From Bradyrhizobium sp. CB1650 (GTDB lineage: Bacteria; Pseudomonadota; Alphaproteobacteria; Rhizobiales; Xanthobacteraceae), in the NCBI RefSeq assembly GCF_029761915.1, contig NZ_CP121695.1, positions 1,951,501 through 2,015,500 of the forward strand: DNA of 64,000 nt. The letters run 5' to 3'. The position numbers and the translations under genes were made by a program. How positions within the stretch are numbered: the stretch's first letter is position 1; each line of letters starts with the position of its first letter. Shown here piece after piece: positions 42,560-51,940 of this stretch. Under the pieces are notes generated by a model, which had not been told where the DNA came from, did no database searches, and saw only the letters and a program-made list of their open reading frames with translations.

Positions 42560-42634
42560 ATGCACCAATTGATTTATCTGATCGGCCTGATCGTCGTCAT
42601 CATGGCCATTCTTTCGTTCTTCGGTCTTCGCTAG
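42560..42634 (+). CDS. 24-residue single-pass membrane peptide
   Basis: MHQLIYLIGLIVVIMAILSF followed by FGLR: one hydrophobic helix with a basic C-terminal end. The ribosome site GAGGAGGAGGG is near perfect and correctly spaced. The next membrane protein gene starts 3 bases after its stop, so the pair is probably one operon. Similar peptides occur in related genomes as far as I recall. Function unknown. Confidence 0.6.
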   Translation: MHQLIYLIGLIVVIMAILSFFGLR

Positions 42635-42636
42635 AG

Positions 42637-43500
42637 ATGGCTGACATGACCGTCGAAACCATCGTGCCGTCCAGGGAGGAAGGATGCCCTGTTCAATGGA
42701 CGCCTGTTGTCGCGGGTGCGCTTTGCGCCGCCGCTCTATCGGTCATTCTTGTTAGTTTCGGTGTTGCAGTTGGGCTTGGTATCAGTTCGACCTCGCCGAC
42801 GTGGCGCGATGCCTCAGCCGCGCTTGCATTACTTTCGGGTATTTACTTGATTCTGCTGGCGATCATCGCATTCGGCCTAGGCGGTTATATCGCAGGCCGC
42901 GCGAGGACTGCGGTCGGTGCTAGCAAAAGAGAGGACGTGGAACGGCATGACGGGCTGCACGGCCTCACTTCATGGGCGCTGGCGGTTCTGCTTGGCGCGG
43001 CTCTCGCATCATTGATTGGAGCATCGACAGTTAATCGGTCGGCGACGGGAACGCCCGCCGTGAATGCCACAGCCGCCGAGCCGCTCCTGAGTTATGAGCT
43101 CGACAAGCTGTTTCGTTCGACGCGACGGCCGCCCAACACCGACTTGAGTGCGGAGCGCAGGGAGGCGGGGCGGATCCTGATGACGTCGTCTAGCCATAGT
43201 GGCGTCATCAACGATGATCGGACCTATCTGATCCAACAGGTCGCCGCCACAACCGGGCTGTCGCCGCAAGATTCTGAGCGGCGCGTCGATGCTATCATCG
43301 CGGACTCCAAAACGGCCATTGCCCGTACGCGTCGCAGCTCGATCATCGTGGGCTTTTCGATCGCGGCTGCTACCCTGCTTGGAGCGGTTGCCGCATGGGC
43401 TGCGGCTTGTGCAGGCGGCAGCCATCGCGACGGAGGGCCGTTGTCGGAATGGATGGTGAGTTTCAACAAGCTGGGCGGCGGCCGCGCAGCGACTCACTAA
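42637..43500 (+). CDS. Membrane protein of the 'PhnA-like' rhizobial group
   Basis: 287 residues. Hydrophobic segments are WTPVVAGALCAAALSVILVSFGVAVGLGIS, ALALLSGIYLILLAIIAFGLGGYIAG, LTSWALAVLLGAALASLIGAS and a C-terminal IIVGFSIAAATLLGAVAAWAAACAGG. A polar loop of about 100 residues lies between helices 3 and 4. It shares the layout (W..VVAGA, G-rich helices, W-A..VL helix) with the protein at 62391-63005 in the same island, so the two are probably paralogues. The role is unknown. Confidence 0.7.
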   Translation: MADMTVETIVPSREEGCPVQWTPVVAGALCAAALSVILVSFGVAVGLGISSTSPTWRDASAALALLSGIYLILLAIIAFGLGGYIAGRARTAVGASKREDVERHDGLHGLTSWALAVLLGAALASLIGASTVNRSATGTPAVNATAAEPLLSYELDKLFRSTRRPPNTDLSAERREAGRILMTSSSHSGVINDDRTYLIQQVAATTGLSPQDSERRVDAIIADSKTAIARTRRSSIIVGFSIAAATLLGAVAAWAAACAGGSHRDGGPLSEWMVSFNKLGGGRAATH

Positions 43501-43983
43501 TGTTGGGACGGTGTCGTCCGTCCCGATACGGCTTCGTTCATCGGTATTCCCGTTCATCTGGCAGTGCGTGTGGCCGATGGAAGGCCAAGAACAAGATCAG
43601 CAGTGGACAGGATGTCTTGCAGCTTCTTCGAGACCCTTGATGACATCGGCTAATGCGTGCCACGCCCTTTCGCTCTACTCGTTTGCGGATACCGATCTAG
43701 CCGATCTGGCCTTGCAAGGTTTCTGAATGGTCTTCTTCGGTGCCTCTCGGACCCGTCCGCCCCTGACACACATCCGGTGCTCACGGCTGGCTCCTCAAGC
43801 TAGGACCTACGGAGTCCACCCATTGTTCGTTTGCGACGGCGCGCGATGATGAAGCCTCGGCCCACTGTTGTCGTGTTGCATCCATTTCGGAGTCGCTGCT
43901 GGTAACGCTCATGCACCATCGTTGAACGAAAAGTAAAACCCGGCATCTGGGCCGGGTCCCATTCCTCAATCTGTTTCGCTGGC
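43501..43983. other. Intergenic interval, no gene seen
   Basis: About 480 bases without a supportable gene. Apart from the terminator listed at 43931-43957, I found no motif or repeat. Confidence 0.4.
43931..43957 (-). terminator. Intrinsic terminator of the small secreted-protein gene
   Basis: Minus strand: ACCCGGC, six-base loop, GCCGGGT, then TTTACTTTT. It lies 27 bases after the stop codon of the gene at 43984-44244. Confidence 0.75.
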
Positions 43984-44244
43984 TTACTTCTTGGTACCCG
44001 TGTTGGAGCTCGATCCTATGGTCGATTGCTGACCCGGCGCGCTTTCAGAATGGCCCGGCCCCGCGGTGGTATCTTTCTGGTGGCCTGGAGCGTACTCAGA
44101 AGCACCCGGTGCCGTGGACTTGGCGTTGGGGTCCTGTTGTCCGGGTGCATACTGCGAAGCTCCCGGCGACTTCTTTGTGTCGGTTTGCGCGAAGACTGAC
44201 GTCGCAATAAGCAGAGCGCCGAATACAACAACTGTTTTCATCAT
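43984..44244 (-). CDS. Small secreted protein with PGASxYAPGQQ repeats
   Basis: 86 residues. Signal peptide KTVVVFGALLIATSVFAQ, then a short disordered chain with repeats GASQYAPGQQ, GASEYAPGHQ and HSESAPGQQ. No globular domain. A GGAAC-N16-CGTT promoter motif is 36 bases upstream and an intrinsic terminator follows, so it is a complete single-gene unit likely induced by stress. Confidence 0.75.
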   Translation of the reverse strand: MMKTVVVFGALLIATSVFAQTDTKKSPGASQYAPGQQDPNAKSTAPGASEYAPGHQKDTTAGPGHSESAPGQQSTIGSSSNTGTKK

Positions 44245-44279
44245 GGCCTAATCATCCTCAAGGTTTGCGGTTACCCCCA

Positions 44280-44304
44280 AACGTTTGACGATGCTGGTCG
44301 TTCC
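44280..44304 (-). promoter_or_regulatory. EcfG-type promoter for the repeat-containing secreted protein
   Basis: Minus strand: GGAAC (44304-44300), 16 bases, CGTT (44283-44280). It is a perfect match to GGAAC-N16-CGTT. Confidence 0.75.
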
Positions 44305-44468
44305 GAGCCTCATGCGAGCAACTGGGCACTCGATCTTCTTTTCGGCGTCACGCGTGCTGGTTGCGGTCCTCGCAGCTCCACGCGATACCCCCCAAACCGG
44401 ACAATCTCTTTTGGTCATAGAAATGAAGCGCACGGGCCGCCTCGACCGCGCAGTAACGCGCGGTTTGG

Positions 44469-44620
44469 TTACCCTTTCAATTCCTTGCGGACGGATACGG
44501 CGGATTTTCCAAGCTTATCGATCGCCTTTTGCAGTTCTTCGTTCAGTGCTTGGCCTCGTAATCTTCACTCATGTTAATCTTGCTGCGATCGGCCTGCCCT
44601 TTCTTGTTAAGATTGTCCAT
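44469..44620 (-). pseudogene. DUF3606 protein remnant, frameshifted
   Basis: Begins MDNLNKKGQADRSKINMSEDYEAK from ATG 44620, the usual DUF3606 start (RSxINxxEDYE). A frameshift then leads to ALNEELQKAIDKLGKSAVSVRKELKG, the usual DUF3606 end, in another frame. The total length (152 bases) is not a multiple of three. Without the shift it would be about 50 residues. Confidence 0.7.
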
Positions 44621-44764
44621 CCTTGCCAATCTCGATGGCGTGCCGCGTTCAGGCGGCAGACCATGACTTCGCGTTGAAAATTGGAGCACGGCGGCGGACA
44701 TGATGCGGTCAAGGACGCGACACCGAATCCGGCGCGGCTTATAGATCGGGCGTTTCAGACCTGC

Positions 44765-44965
44765 TTACGGCAATGTCGAAATCCAAGTATCAATATCCTT
44801 GCGGGCTTGATCCTTTGCATAGCCGTACCGCTTCTGCAGGCTGCCTTCGAGTTGATCGCGCTTGCCATTGATCTCAGTAAGATCATCATCTGTCAGCTTG
44901 GCCCATCTCTCCTTGACCTTGCCTTTGACCTCTTTCCAGTTTCCTTCCACTTGGTTCCAGTCCAT
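44765..44965 (-). CDS. CsbD family stress protein
   Basis: 66 residues with the CsbD pattern MDWNQVEGNWKEVKGKVKERWAKLTDDDL..INGKRDQLEGSLQKRYGYAKDQARKDIDTW. It is a small, charged, cytoplasmic general-stress protein of unknown mechanism. The ribosome site (GGAGGAA) and a GGAAC-N17-CGTT promoter lie directly upstream. Confidence 0.92.
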   Translation of the reverse strand: MDWNQVEGNWKEVKGKVKERWAKLTDDDLTEINGKRDQLEGSLQKRYGYAKDQARKDIDTWISTLP

Positions 44966-44993
44966 GTGATTTCCTCCGATTATAAAATTAAAA

Positions 44994-45019
44994 AACGCCG
45001 AAATTGCCGCCCCAGTTCC
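44994..45019 (-). promoter_or_regulatory. EcfG-type promoter for csbD-like gene
   Basis: Minus strand: GGAAC (45019-45015), 17 bases, CGTT (44997-44994), 28 bases before the ATG. Confidence 0.7.
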
Positions 45020-45160
45020 TATCCGTCCGGAATCCAATTTGTTCGCGCCGCTACCATCGTTGTACGCATGCGTCCTCTCTCGAGCCGCGCGGTGTCCAGA
45101 ACTCGCGCATAACTCGGTCCAAGGGATCCCTACCATTAGTTCACCCCGCGGCGACTGTTT

Positions 45161-47038
45161 TTGCCAACCGTGAGGCGCATCAACGACGAAGCCCACTTCG
45201 AAAACAATGCGTCGCCCGAAGATGGTTGTTGGAGCTCAAAGCTTGCGCGGGCGGGACTTGTTCGCGCGGAACCCATTGACTGCCCACTGATTGTCCCGTG
45301 GCCGCCAAGACATCCGGGTGGACCAACGAGGCAGCCTTTGATCGACGACCTCTGGTACAAGAATGGCGTTTTCTATTGCCTTTCCGTCGGCACCTATATG
45401 GATGCCAATGGCGACGGCATCGGCGATTTCAAAGGGCTGTTGCGGCGGCTGGATTATCTGCATGGGCTCGGTATCACAGCGATCTGGCTGATGCCGTTCC
45501 AGCCCTCGCCCGGCCGGGACGACGGCTACGATATCTCGGATTATTACGGCGTCGATCCCCGATACGGCACCCTCGGTGACTTCGTCGAATTTACTCATGG
45601 CTGCCGGCAGCGCGGTATTCGCGTCATCATCGATCTCGTCGTCAATCACACGTCCGACCAGCATTCATGGTTTCGTCAAGCGCGGCGTCACAAGGATTCG
45701 CCCTATCGCGATTGGTACGTCTGGTCCGACAGGAAACCCGCGAATGCCGGCAAGGGCATGGTGTTTCCCGGCGTTCAGAAATCGACGTGGACGCGCGACA
45801 AGGAAGCCGGTGCCTGGTATTTTCATCGCTTCTACGACTTCCAGCCTGACCTTAACACCTCGAACCCGTATGTGCAGGCCGAGATTCTCAAGATCATGGG
45901 TTTCTGGATCCAGCTCGGCGTCTCCGGATTTCGCATGGATGCCGTCCCGTTCGTGATCGCAACCAAGGGCGCTAAGGTGCGCAAGCCCGTTGAGCAATAC
46001 GACATGCTCCGCGCGTTTCGCGAATTCCTGCAATGGCGGCAGGGCAACGCCATCATCCTCGCCGAAGCCAACGTATTGCCGGAAACCGACATGGAATACT
46101 TCGGCCGCGACGGCGACCGGATGCACATGATGTTCAATTTTCACGTCAACCAGCATCTGTTCTATGCGCTCGCCTCCGCGGACTCGCGGCCGCTTGCGAA
46201 ATCGCTGACTGCGACCAAGCCGCGGCCGGCGACCGCGCAATGGGGCCTGTTCCTGCGTAACCATGACGAGCTCGATCTCGGCCGCCTGACGCAGGTGCAA
46301 CGCGAGGCAGTGTTCAAAGCGTTCGCTCCTGAGAAGAGCATGCAGCTTTACGACCGCGGTATCCGGCGGCGGCTTGCGCCGATGCTCGGGGGTGACCGGC
46401 GGCGGCTCGAGCTCGCCTACAGTCTGATGTGCACACTGCCGGGAACGCCGGTCATTCGCTACGGCGACGAGATCGCGATGGGCGACAATTTGGATCTGCC
46501 CGAGCGAGGTTGCGCGCGCACGCCGATGCAATGGTCAACCGAACCGCATGCCGGCTTCACTGAAAGCGATCATCCATGCACGCCTGTGATCGACACGGGG
46601 CCGTACGGATACGAACATGTCAACGCGGCCAAGCAACGGCGCGATCCCAATTCGATGCTGAACTGGACGGAACGCATCATTCGGATGCGCAAGGAAGTCC
46701 CGGAAGTCGGCTGGGGCCATTTCAAGGTGATCGCGACGCGTGACCCGACCGTGCTGGTGATCCGCTACGACTGGCGCAATAACTCGGTGCTATTCGTGCA
46801 TAATCTCGACGAGAAGCCGCGCGAGATCTCCTTCGCGGTCGGGCTTTCCGGCAAGGCTGCCAACCTCTTGGTCAATCTGTTGACTGAAGACCACAGCCGC
46901 GCCAATCCGCACGGCCGCCACGCGCTACTGCTCGAAGGCTATGGTTATCGCTGGTATCGCGCCGGTGGTCTCGATTACCTGCTCAAACGGAGCGATATCG
47001 ATGCAGATGCCGCGGGCAAAATCGGTCATGCCGCGTAG
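45161..47038 (+). CDS. GH13 alpha-glucosyl enzyme, trehalose-synthase-like
   Basis: Up to 625 residues. The catalytic barrel starts at LIDDLWYKNGVFYCLSVGTYMDANGDGIGDFKGLLRRLDYL. Conserved regions: VIIDLVVNHTSDQH, GFRMDAVPF (nucleophile Asp), IILAEANVLP (acid Glu), LFLRNHDELDL (Asp). This matches GH13 subfamily 16, which interconverts maltose and trehalose or acts in alpha-glucan and trehalose metabolism, consistent with osmotic or drying stress. The C-terminal beta-domain is present. The start is uncertain: TTG 45161 opens the frame, GTG 45170 is close, and the first 55 residues are not typical of the family. Confidence 0.85.
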   Translation: MPTVRRINDEAHFENNASPEDGCWSSKLARAGLVRAEPIDCPLIVPWPPRHPGGPTRQPLIDDLWYKNGVFYCLSVGTYMDANGDGIGDFKGLLRRLDYLHGLGITAIWLMPFQPSPGRDDGYDISDYYGVDPRYGTLGDFVEFTHGCRQRGIRVIIDLVVNHTSDQHSWFRQARRHKDSPYRDWYVWSDRKPANAGKGMVFPGVQKSTWTRDKEAGAWYFHRFYDFQPDLNTSNPYVQAEILKIMGFWIQLGVSGFRMDAVPFVIATKGAKVRKPVEQYDMLRAFREFLQWRQGNAIILAEANVLPETDMEYFGRDGDRMHMMFNFHVNQHLFYALASADSRPLAKSLTATKPRPATAQWGLFLRNHDELDLGRLTQVQREAVFKAFAPEKSMQLYDRGIRRRLAPMLGGDRRRLELAYSLMCTLPGTPVIRYGDEIAMGDNLDLPERGCARTPMQWSTEPHAGFTESDHPCTPVIDTGPYGYEHVNAAKQRRDPNSMLNWTERIIRMRKEVPEVGWGHFKVIATRDPTVLVIRYDWRNNSVLFVHNLDEKPREISFAVGLSGKAANLLVNLLTEDHSRANPHGRHALLLEGYGYRWYRAGGLDYLLKRSDIDADAAGKIGHAA

Positions 47039-47713
47039 TAGGGCATTTGCAAGCACGCGTTTTCCGCGATTCCTCAGGACCAGCTGGAAGTCTTCACGGT
47101 AGAGGCTATCGGTTTGGAAGGTAAACGTCGGCATAGGCTCTTGGCTGATCAACCGCTCCGACCTTTACTGCCTCTGCAGGGGCGGCATTGCCAGGGGTTG
47201 GCGATGCCGTGCGGAGCGCAATGTGCGTCTTTGCGTTTCTGGCGAGCTAGGTCGTGCTGCATTAGCCTTTTGCGCGAACAAGCTCGTCCTCGACCCGGGA
47301 TTTGAGTTATTGATTTCGCCACTGCCATGGATCGCTCTCGGTCGGGTTGCCAGAGCGCAGGCCGATGCTGCCGACCTGAACATCGCCGCAGTAGATCAGC
47401 CAGACTGGTCGCGGCGGCGGGCGAGGGGAGCTGGGGCAGGTCTGAATGAAAGCGTCAGTCGATGCTCGGAGGCAAATTGTCGATCTGTTGGGGATTGGAT
47501 CGGTGCTGGGAATGGCAATAGTTTCGGGTTGTTGTTCCGGATCACACCTCGACAACCTGATTGCCGACACCAAAAGGACCTCAACTTACGCCAGCCCGAG
47601 CTGGGGCCCTTTAACTTTTGGGTATTTTAAGGTCGCTGTGGAACGGACTCCCTTGTTCTGAATCATTCCATGCGGGGGAAAAGAAGCGGAATTTCTAGAC
47701 GTGCCTCCTCAAA
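47039..47713. other. Gene-poor interval with a possible protein remnant
   Basis: No intact gene is supported. On the minus strand, about 47310-47415, the stretch WLIYCGDVQVGSIGLRSGNP, then TESDPWQW, resembles a short conserved rhizobial hypothetical protein that normally continues 'CGFYPG'. Here the frame breaks after it and NPGSRT follows in another frame. I treat it as a decayed fragment. Confidence 0.35.
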
Positions 47714-47857
47714 ATGGCAAAAACAACTTCAAACCCCGGCGTCGCCGCTGGGCTCGTACACCGCGCGGCCGACCTAAAGGATCGCATTGAAGAGACTCCA
47801 GAGATTGATCCGGAGGACGCTGGGATAAGTGCGCCAGACGATCTAATGAGAAACTAA
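47714..47857 (+). CDS. Possible 47-residue acidic protein
   Basis: From ATG 47714: MAKTTSNPGVAAGLVHRAAD, LKDRIEETPEIDPEDAGISA, ending PDDLMRN. The composition is coherent and amphipathic, but no ribosome site is clear and no family is recognised. Confidence 0.35.
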   Translation: MAKTTSNPGVAAGLVHRAADLKDRIEETPEIDPEDAGISAPDDLMRN

Positions 47858-48057
47858 GGCCGCCTCATTCGGTGGCTCTTTCATTTGAGAACGTCGCATT
47901 TAGGGTACTCCCGCATCGACGAACAACTGACCGAGATCTCAAGGGCCATTTACGAGCGTCGCAGCACAACACGGTGTTTGCGGCGGTTCGCCGCCCTTAG
48001 CCTGATGTTTGCACGGCGAGAAGATCAAGAGGCGCTAGAGACAAAGGGGCCCCGGGC

Positions 48058-48279
48058 ATGATTGATGAACCCTACGTTAATTCCTATTCAATCCCGGCGC
48101 GCATCTGCCTTGGCATCGCGATCTTGGGCGCTGCGGTGCTCGTTGCGATGGCTCTTATGAGCGCCTTTGTTATGCCAGTAGGCCGCCTAAGCTGGCGGCC
48201 GCTTCGCCGAAGTCGCCTGTTGGCCCTTCTCGGCGCCAACGACACTTGCATCTACGTCGGCTGTGAGGGCCGGCGCTGA
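48058..48279 (+). CDS. Possible small membrane protein
   Basis: 73 residues with one hydrophobic helix (ICLGIAILGAAVLVAMALMSAFVM) and a basic, Cys-containing tail. A weak purine-rich stretch (ACAAAGGGG) precedes the ATG. No known family; may not be expressed. Confidence 0.35.
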   Translation: MIDEPYVNSYSIPARICLGIAILGAAVLVAMALMSAFVMPVGRLSWRPLRRSRLLALLGANDTCIYVGCEGRR

Positions 48280-48390
48280 TACCGTCGGCACGGGACCAAA
48301 TCGATGCTTGTGCCAGAGCAGACTTTAGATCGTTGTACCATCGCAACCAACCTCCAGGTTTGGTGCTGGCTTGGATGCATCAAAAATCGA

Positions 48391-48415
48391 GGAACTCCGA
48401 ACTGTCGGACGAGTT
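48391..48415 (+). promoter_or_regulatory. EcfG-type promoter for the 87-residue secreted protein
   Basis: GGAAC (48391-48395), 17 bases, GTT (48413-48415). The downstream ATG is at 48528, leaving a leader of roughly 105 bases. Confidence 0.55.
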
Positions 48416-48527
48416 ACAGAACCGCCGAGAGGACTGAAGCATGAGCGGTCGTGTGCGCGGTAACACGCGGCGTTTCTCTTGATTGCGCTCGTCTTCTATT
48501 CGGCAGTACTTAAATGGAGAGGCGACA

Positions 48528-48791
48528 ATGAAAGGACCACTTCTTCTTGCTGGCGCATTAATCATCGGATGCGCCGCCCCAGCACTAGCCGATGAGTACT
48601 ACGTCGTACAAGGTCCGAGCAATCGATGCGCGATTACGACCACACGTCCGGCGGACAAGGAAGTCGTGACGCAGATCGGCCCGATGGCCTTCAAGACCCG
48701 CGTGGAAGCTGAAGACCGCATCAAGCAGACCAAAGTCTGCGAGGAAGGCACAGTTGGTAGCAGCAGCACTACCGTTATCAAAGAGAAGTAA
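48528..48791 (+). CDS. Small secreted protein
   Basis: 87 residues. Signal peptide KGPLLLAGALIIGCAAPALADE. Mature part YYVVQGPSNRCAITTTRPADKEVVTQIGPMAFKTRVEAEDRIKQTKVC has two Cys, probably disulfide-bonded. It is a common short periplasmic protein type in rhizobia without assigned role. The ribosome site GGAGAGGCG precedes ATG 48528, an EcfG-like promoter lies upstream and a strong terminator follows. Confidence 0.8.
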   Translation: MKGPLLLAGALIIGCAAPALADEYYVVQGPSNRCAITTTRPADKEVVTQIGPMAFKTRVEAEDRIKQTKVCEEGTVGSSSTTVIKEK

Positions 48792-48818
48792 TCGACGGCC
48801 TTGGCGAATTCGAGAACG

Positions 48819-48850
48819 GTCGCGCCGATTCTTCTCGGCGCGACTTTTTT
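48819..48850 (+). terminator. Intrinsic terminator
   Basis: GTCGCGCCGA, six-base loop, TCGGCGCGAC, then TTTTTT: a 10-bp perfect stem with a T-run, 28 bases after the stop of the secreted-protein gene. Confidence 0.92.
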
Positions 48851-48911
48851 GTTTCCAGGCCGTCTAGTTGGAGCAGCGGTGAGGCTTGAGCCAACCGCAC
48901 CTGCAGCTGTG

Positions 48912-49113
48912 ACGTATTGCGAATGTTGGTGACTGGCGGGACACCTGTGCGCGGCGGTGGTGGCATTCCCTTGTGCATCAGCATCGTCTCGCTTTCGGCT
49001 TCCGTGTTTCGGATCATAGGCGCTGGATAGTCAGGGAAGAGGCCGGGCATCGGCGGCAAGTTGTCGACGTAACGGTTGACTACTTCGAAGAGCGCGAGGA
49101 CGCGCGCGGTCAC
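48912..49113 (-). pseudogene. SOS-response-associated peptidase (SRAP/YedK) N-terminal remnant
   Basis: Reads LALFEVVNRYVDNLPPMPGL, FPDYPAPMIRN..., KGMPPPPRTGVPPVTNIRNTS on the minus strand, the region following the catalytic Cys2 of SRAP proteins. The essential MCN start is lost, the upstream bases are degraded, and the sequence diverges after NIRNTS, leaving less than a third of the protein. SRAP proteins crosslink to abasic sites in single-stranded DNA. Confidence 0.7.
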
Positions 49114-49212
49114 CAGAAACCAAGATGTCCAGGGGCAATTGCTTCGCTACGACCACAAGGAGGACGCGCATGGACATGAGGGAAGCCGCTGCAATAGCCT
49201 CCGGCCTCGTGA

Positions 49213-49413
49213 ATGATCAGGGCGGTATTGGGCACGCTTCCGAAGCGATGCCCAGCGGCGAGAGGGATGTGGGAGGGACGTCAGGCCGACGCGAGCCGGA
49301 TCCCAACAGCACTGCGGTTGTCCGACCGTTTGCGCAAGATGGCCGTAGAGGCGCCACTGCAATCGCTCTTGTTGGCGTTCTTGTTGGGAGTATTGGTAGC
49401 CCGTCAGCGTTAG
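49213..49413 (+). CDS. Small hypothetical protein with C-terminal membrane helix
   Basis: Up to 66 residues. The end LSDRLRKMAVEAPLQSLLLAFLLGVLVARQR is a typical single-helix anchor of small rhizobial proteins. The N-terminal part looks random, and an overlapping frame starting near 49170 (MDMREAAAIASGLVNDQG) may hold the original start. A frameshift between the two is likely, so it is probably damaged. Confidence 0.4.
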   Translation: MIRAVLGTLPKRCPAARGMWEGRQADASRIPTALRLSDRLRKMAVEAPLQSLLLAFLLGVLVARQR

Positions 49414-49445
49414 CGGAGGGCGAATGATGGAACTGCGCAGGCTCC

Positions 49446-49763
49446 ATGCCCTGGAAACTGAAGACCTACCAGACGTCGTTGGGCTTCTTCGATCTCGCGA
49501 TCGCGGCGCCCTTCATGAAGGGGGCCCTTCAGGCTTGGGGCGCGGAGCAATCTCTTCCATCAGGGTATGGCCAGGGAGACGGGCGACCCCGAGGTGGTCG
49601 CCGCGGCCTTGGCAAAGCCGGGCGTGGCCCTAAAGCGCTCCGCAGGATCGAGGGGCGCTTCGCCGAACAGTCTGACCTGCCGACGGACCTACGTGATGGC
49701 GAGTTCGGCGACAGGCGTTCGCGAGAAAATCTTCTTCTCTTGAAACTTCGCAGCTTCGGCTGA
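49446..49763 (+). pseudogene. Remnant of a conserved rhizobial protein ('TolA-like' annotation), two frameshifts
   Basis: Starts MPWKLKTYQTSLGFFDLAIA, then APFMKGALQAWGA, in one frame. It moves to a second frame as LFHQGMARETGDPEVVAAALAKPGVALKRSAGS, and returns to the first as FAEQSDLPTDL. Joined together these give the known small protein that begins MPRKLKTYQTS, often labelled cell-envelope TolA-like. Two compensating indels break it. Confidence 0.65.
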
Positions 49764-49920
49764 ATACTGGATCAGGTCCTTGGCCTTCAGCATTCCGAGG
49801 AGGACGATCATGGCATTCCAGATCGTGATGGACCGTACCGGCGACAGGTGAGGCGGTCTTCGGCGATCAGCAGGTCGAGAGGGAGCGCGAGGGCAGCCAA
49901 GCTATCCGGTGTAGACGTTC

Positions 49921-50946
49921 CTACGCTGGAGCACGAAGCAATGCCGCAGGCAGAACCGATTTCTGTTCGAGTTGGTCCATAGTGCATTGGCGCGGCTTTT
50001 TGTCAGGACGCCACCGGATGATCGTGGTGCCATGGCGAAATCGTCCGGCGGTGAAGTGGTCATAGGAAACTTCAACAACAAATTTCGGTTTCACCGACTG
50101 CCATTCCGTCGATCGTTTGGTCGACCACCGGCTGGAGCCGCCTGGAGCGTTTCCGGTGAAGCTGCGGTCGCTCACGATGGCCTCAAGCTGATCCGTCAAA
50201 GCTGCCTTCGCTGCAGACTTGAGCCCGGACGTGAACCCGACATGGTTCAATAGGCCCTTTTCATCATAGAGGCCCAACAAGAGAGAGCCTACGACTTTGC
50301 GCCCGGCAGTACGCCTCTCTCCGTAGCGAAAACCCCCAATCACGCAGTCCGCTGTGCGGATGCGCTTGATCTTTTGCATGCCTTCGCGATTGCCGGTCTG
50401 GTAGGGAAGATCGATGCGCTTGGCGATGACACCATCGCTACCACCACCGGCCGAAGCGAGCCACCGTTCGGCATCGGTATGATTTCGACTTGCCGGAGAG
50501 AGGACAAAGACCTCGCTGCGCTTGAAATGCCGTTTGGCGAACCGTTCCAGCGCAGGGCGCCGTTTCGTGAGCGGGAGCCCCGCAATGTCGTCCGTCCCGC
50601 AGCCAAGAAGATCAAACGCGAGAAAGACGGCTGGCGTTTCCGTGGCAAGCCGTTTGACGCGGCTTGCCGCTGGGTGGATGCGCTGCAGCAGATCATCGAA
50701 CGAAAAGCGCTTGCCGATTGGAATGACCAACTCGCCGTCCAACGCAAATTGTGTTTCGGCGAGGTTCAGGGCCGCGACTGCCACTTCCGGAAAGTAACGA
50801 GCAAGCTCTCGTCCCGATTTGGACTGCATTCGAAGGCGCGATCCGCTTCGGATCAAAAGGCAGCGAAAGCCGTCCCACTTCGGCTCATATTGCCACTCGG
50901 CCCCCCTCGGCAGGCGATCAACCGACCGGGCCTCCATGGTGAGCAT
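49921..50946 (-). CDS. ATP-dependent DNA ligase (LigC/LigD-ligase type)
   Basis: 341 residues from ATG 50946 ([13 protein letters not shown]), with ribosome site AGGAAAGG. Motif [12 protein letters not shown] has the adenylated Lys. Other motifs: LDGELVI (III), VFLAFDLL (IIIa), [26 protein letters not shown] (IV-V). The C-terminal OB domain is present to [23 protein letters not shown]. Such stand-alone ligases act in Ku-type end joining or backup repair in bacteria. No ku gene is seen nearby. The upstream EcfG-like motif suggests stress or stationary-phase expression. An IS3 element begins just before that promoter. Confidence 0.9.
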   Translation of the reverse strand: MLTMEARSVDRLPRGAEWQYEPKWDGFRCLLIRSGSRLRMQSKSGRELARYFPEVAVAALNLAETQFALDGELVIPIGKRFSFDDLLQRIHPAASRVKRLATETPAVFLAFDLLGCGTDDIAGLPLTKRRPALERFAKRHFKRSEVFVLSPASRNHTDAERWLASAGGGSDGVIAKRIDLPYQTGNREGMQKIKRIRTADCVIGGFRYGERRTAGRKVVGSLLLGLYDEKGLLNHVGFTSGLKSAAKAALTDQLEAIVSDRSFTGNAPGGSSRWSTKRSTEWQSVKPKFVVEVSYDHFTAGRFRHGTTIIRWRPDKKPRQCTMDQLEQKSVLPAALLRAPA

Positions 50947-50980
50947 CAACGCCTTTCCTAAGCACACTTGAACGTGGAGT

Positions 50981-51005
50981 AACCGGAACGGCGGCTTTCC
51001 GTTCC
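50981..51005 (-). promoter_or_regulatory. EcfG-type promoter for the DNA ligase gene
   Basis: Minus strand: GGAAC (51005-51001), 17 bases, GTT (50983-50981), 35 bases before the ATG. The IS3 end lies 27 bases further upstream. Confidence 0.65.
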
Positions 51006-51081
51006 AGGAAAGTGAAGGATGCTCTTGCAAGTGAACCGTCCCGGGTTTGCCGGAGGCTCCAACTCCTGAGAGGATGGAGCC

Positions 51082-51411
51082 ATGACAAGCAAGACGACGA
51101 ACAAGTTTTCGCCTGAGGTCCGGGACCGCGCGGTTCGGATGGTTCTGGATCACGCCGGCGAGCACCCTTCGCGCTGGGCGGCGGTGACATCGATTGCGGC
51201 CAAGATCGGCTGCACACCGCAGACGCTGCATGACTGGGTCAAGAAGGCCGAGATCGACAGCGGGCAGCGGACCGGCGTTCCGACTGAGATGGCCGAGAAG
51301 CTGAAGGCCCTGGAACGGGAGAACCGTGAGCTTCGGCAGGCCAACGAGATCCTGCGCAAGGCGAGCGCTTATTTTGCGATGGCGAAGCTCGACCGCCGGT
51401 CCAAGCCATGA
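51082..51411 (+). CDS. IS3-family transposase OrfA
   Basis: 109 residues: HTH domain [49 protein letters not shown], then the leucine-zipper-like [27 protein letters not shown]. It is intact. The OrfB start overlaps its stop by ATGA. Confidence 0.9.
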   Translation: MTSKTTNKFSPEVRDRAVRMVLDHAGEHPSRWAAVTSIAAKIGCTPQTLHDWVKKAEIDSGQRTGVPTEMAEKLKALERENRELRQANEILRKASAYFAMAKLDRRSKP

Positions 51412-51770
51412 TCGCCTTCATCGATGATCATCGTGGGGCGCATGGGGTCGAGCCGATCTGCAAGGTCCTGCCGATCGCCCCCTCGACCTACCATGCCCAT
51501 GTGGCCAAGCGGCGCGATCCGGCCAAGCGGTCGGCGCGCGCCAGGCAGGATGCTGCCTTGAAGATCGAGGTCCGGCGCGTGTTCGACGAGAACTTCTCCG
51601 TCTACGGTGTGCGCAAGGTCTGGCGGCAGCTCAAGCGCGAAGGCTTCGATGTTGCCCGTTGCACAGTGTCGCGATTGATGCGGGACATGGGGAGCCACCG
51701 ACGTCGCCGATGCGATCCTCCTGCTCACCGCCCATCCGGTGCCAAGCAGCCGGTCCAGGTCGCGACATAG
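51408..51770 (+). pseudogene. IS3-family transposase OrfB, truncated before the catalytic domain
   Basis: [20 protein letters not shown]... through VYGVRKVWRQLKREGFDVARCTVSRLMRDMG is normal OrfB N-terminus (HTH_21). After about residue 97 the sequence is unrelated (SHRRRRCDPPAHRPSG...). The DDE domain is absent apart from a short inverted piece on the other strand, so it cannot transpose. Confidence 0.8.
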
Positions 51771-51885
51771 GTGAAGTCGGAGAGCCAAAGGACGTTCGGC
51801 CGTAGCGCCTTGACTGGCGGTTGACGTGATCCAGCGGGCATGGCGCCGCCTTGTCGCTGATCGTGGTCTTGACGGATTTGCCGCG

Positions 51886-51940
<55 letters not shown>

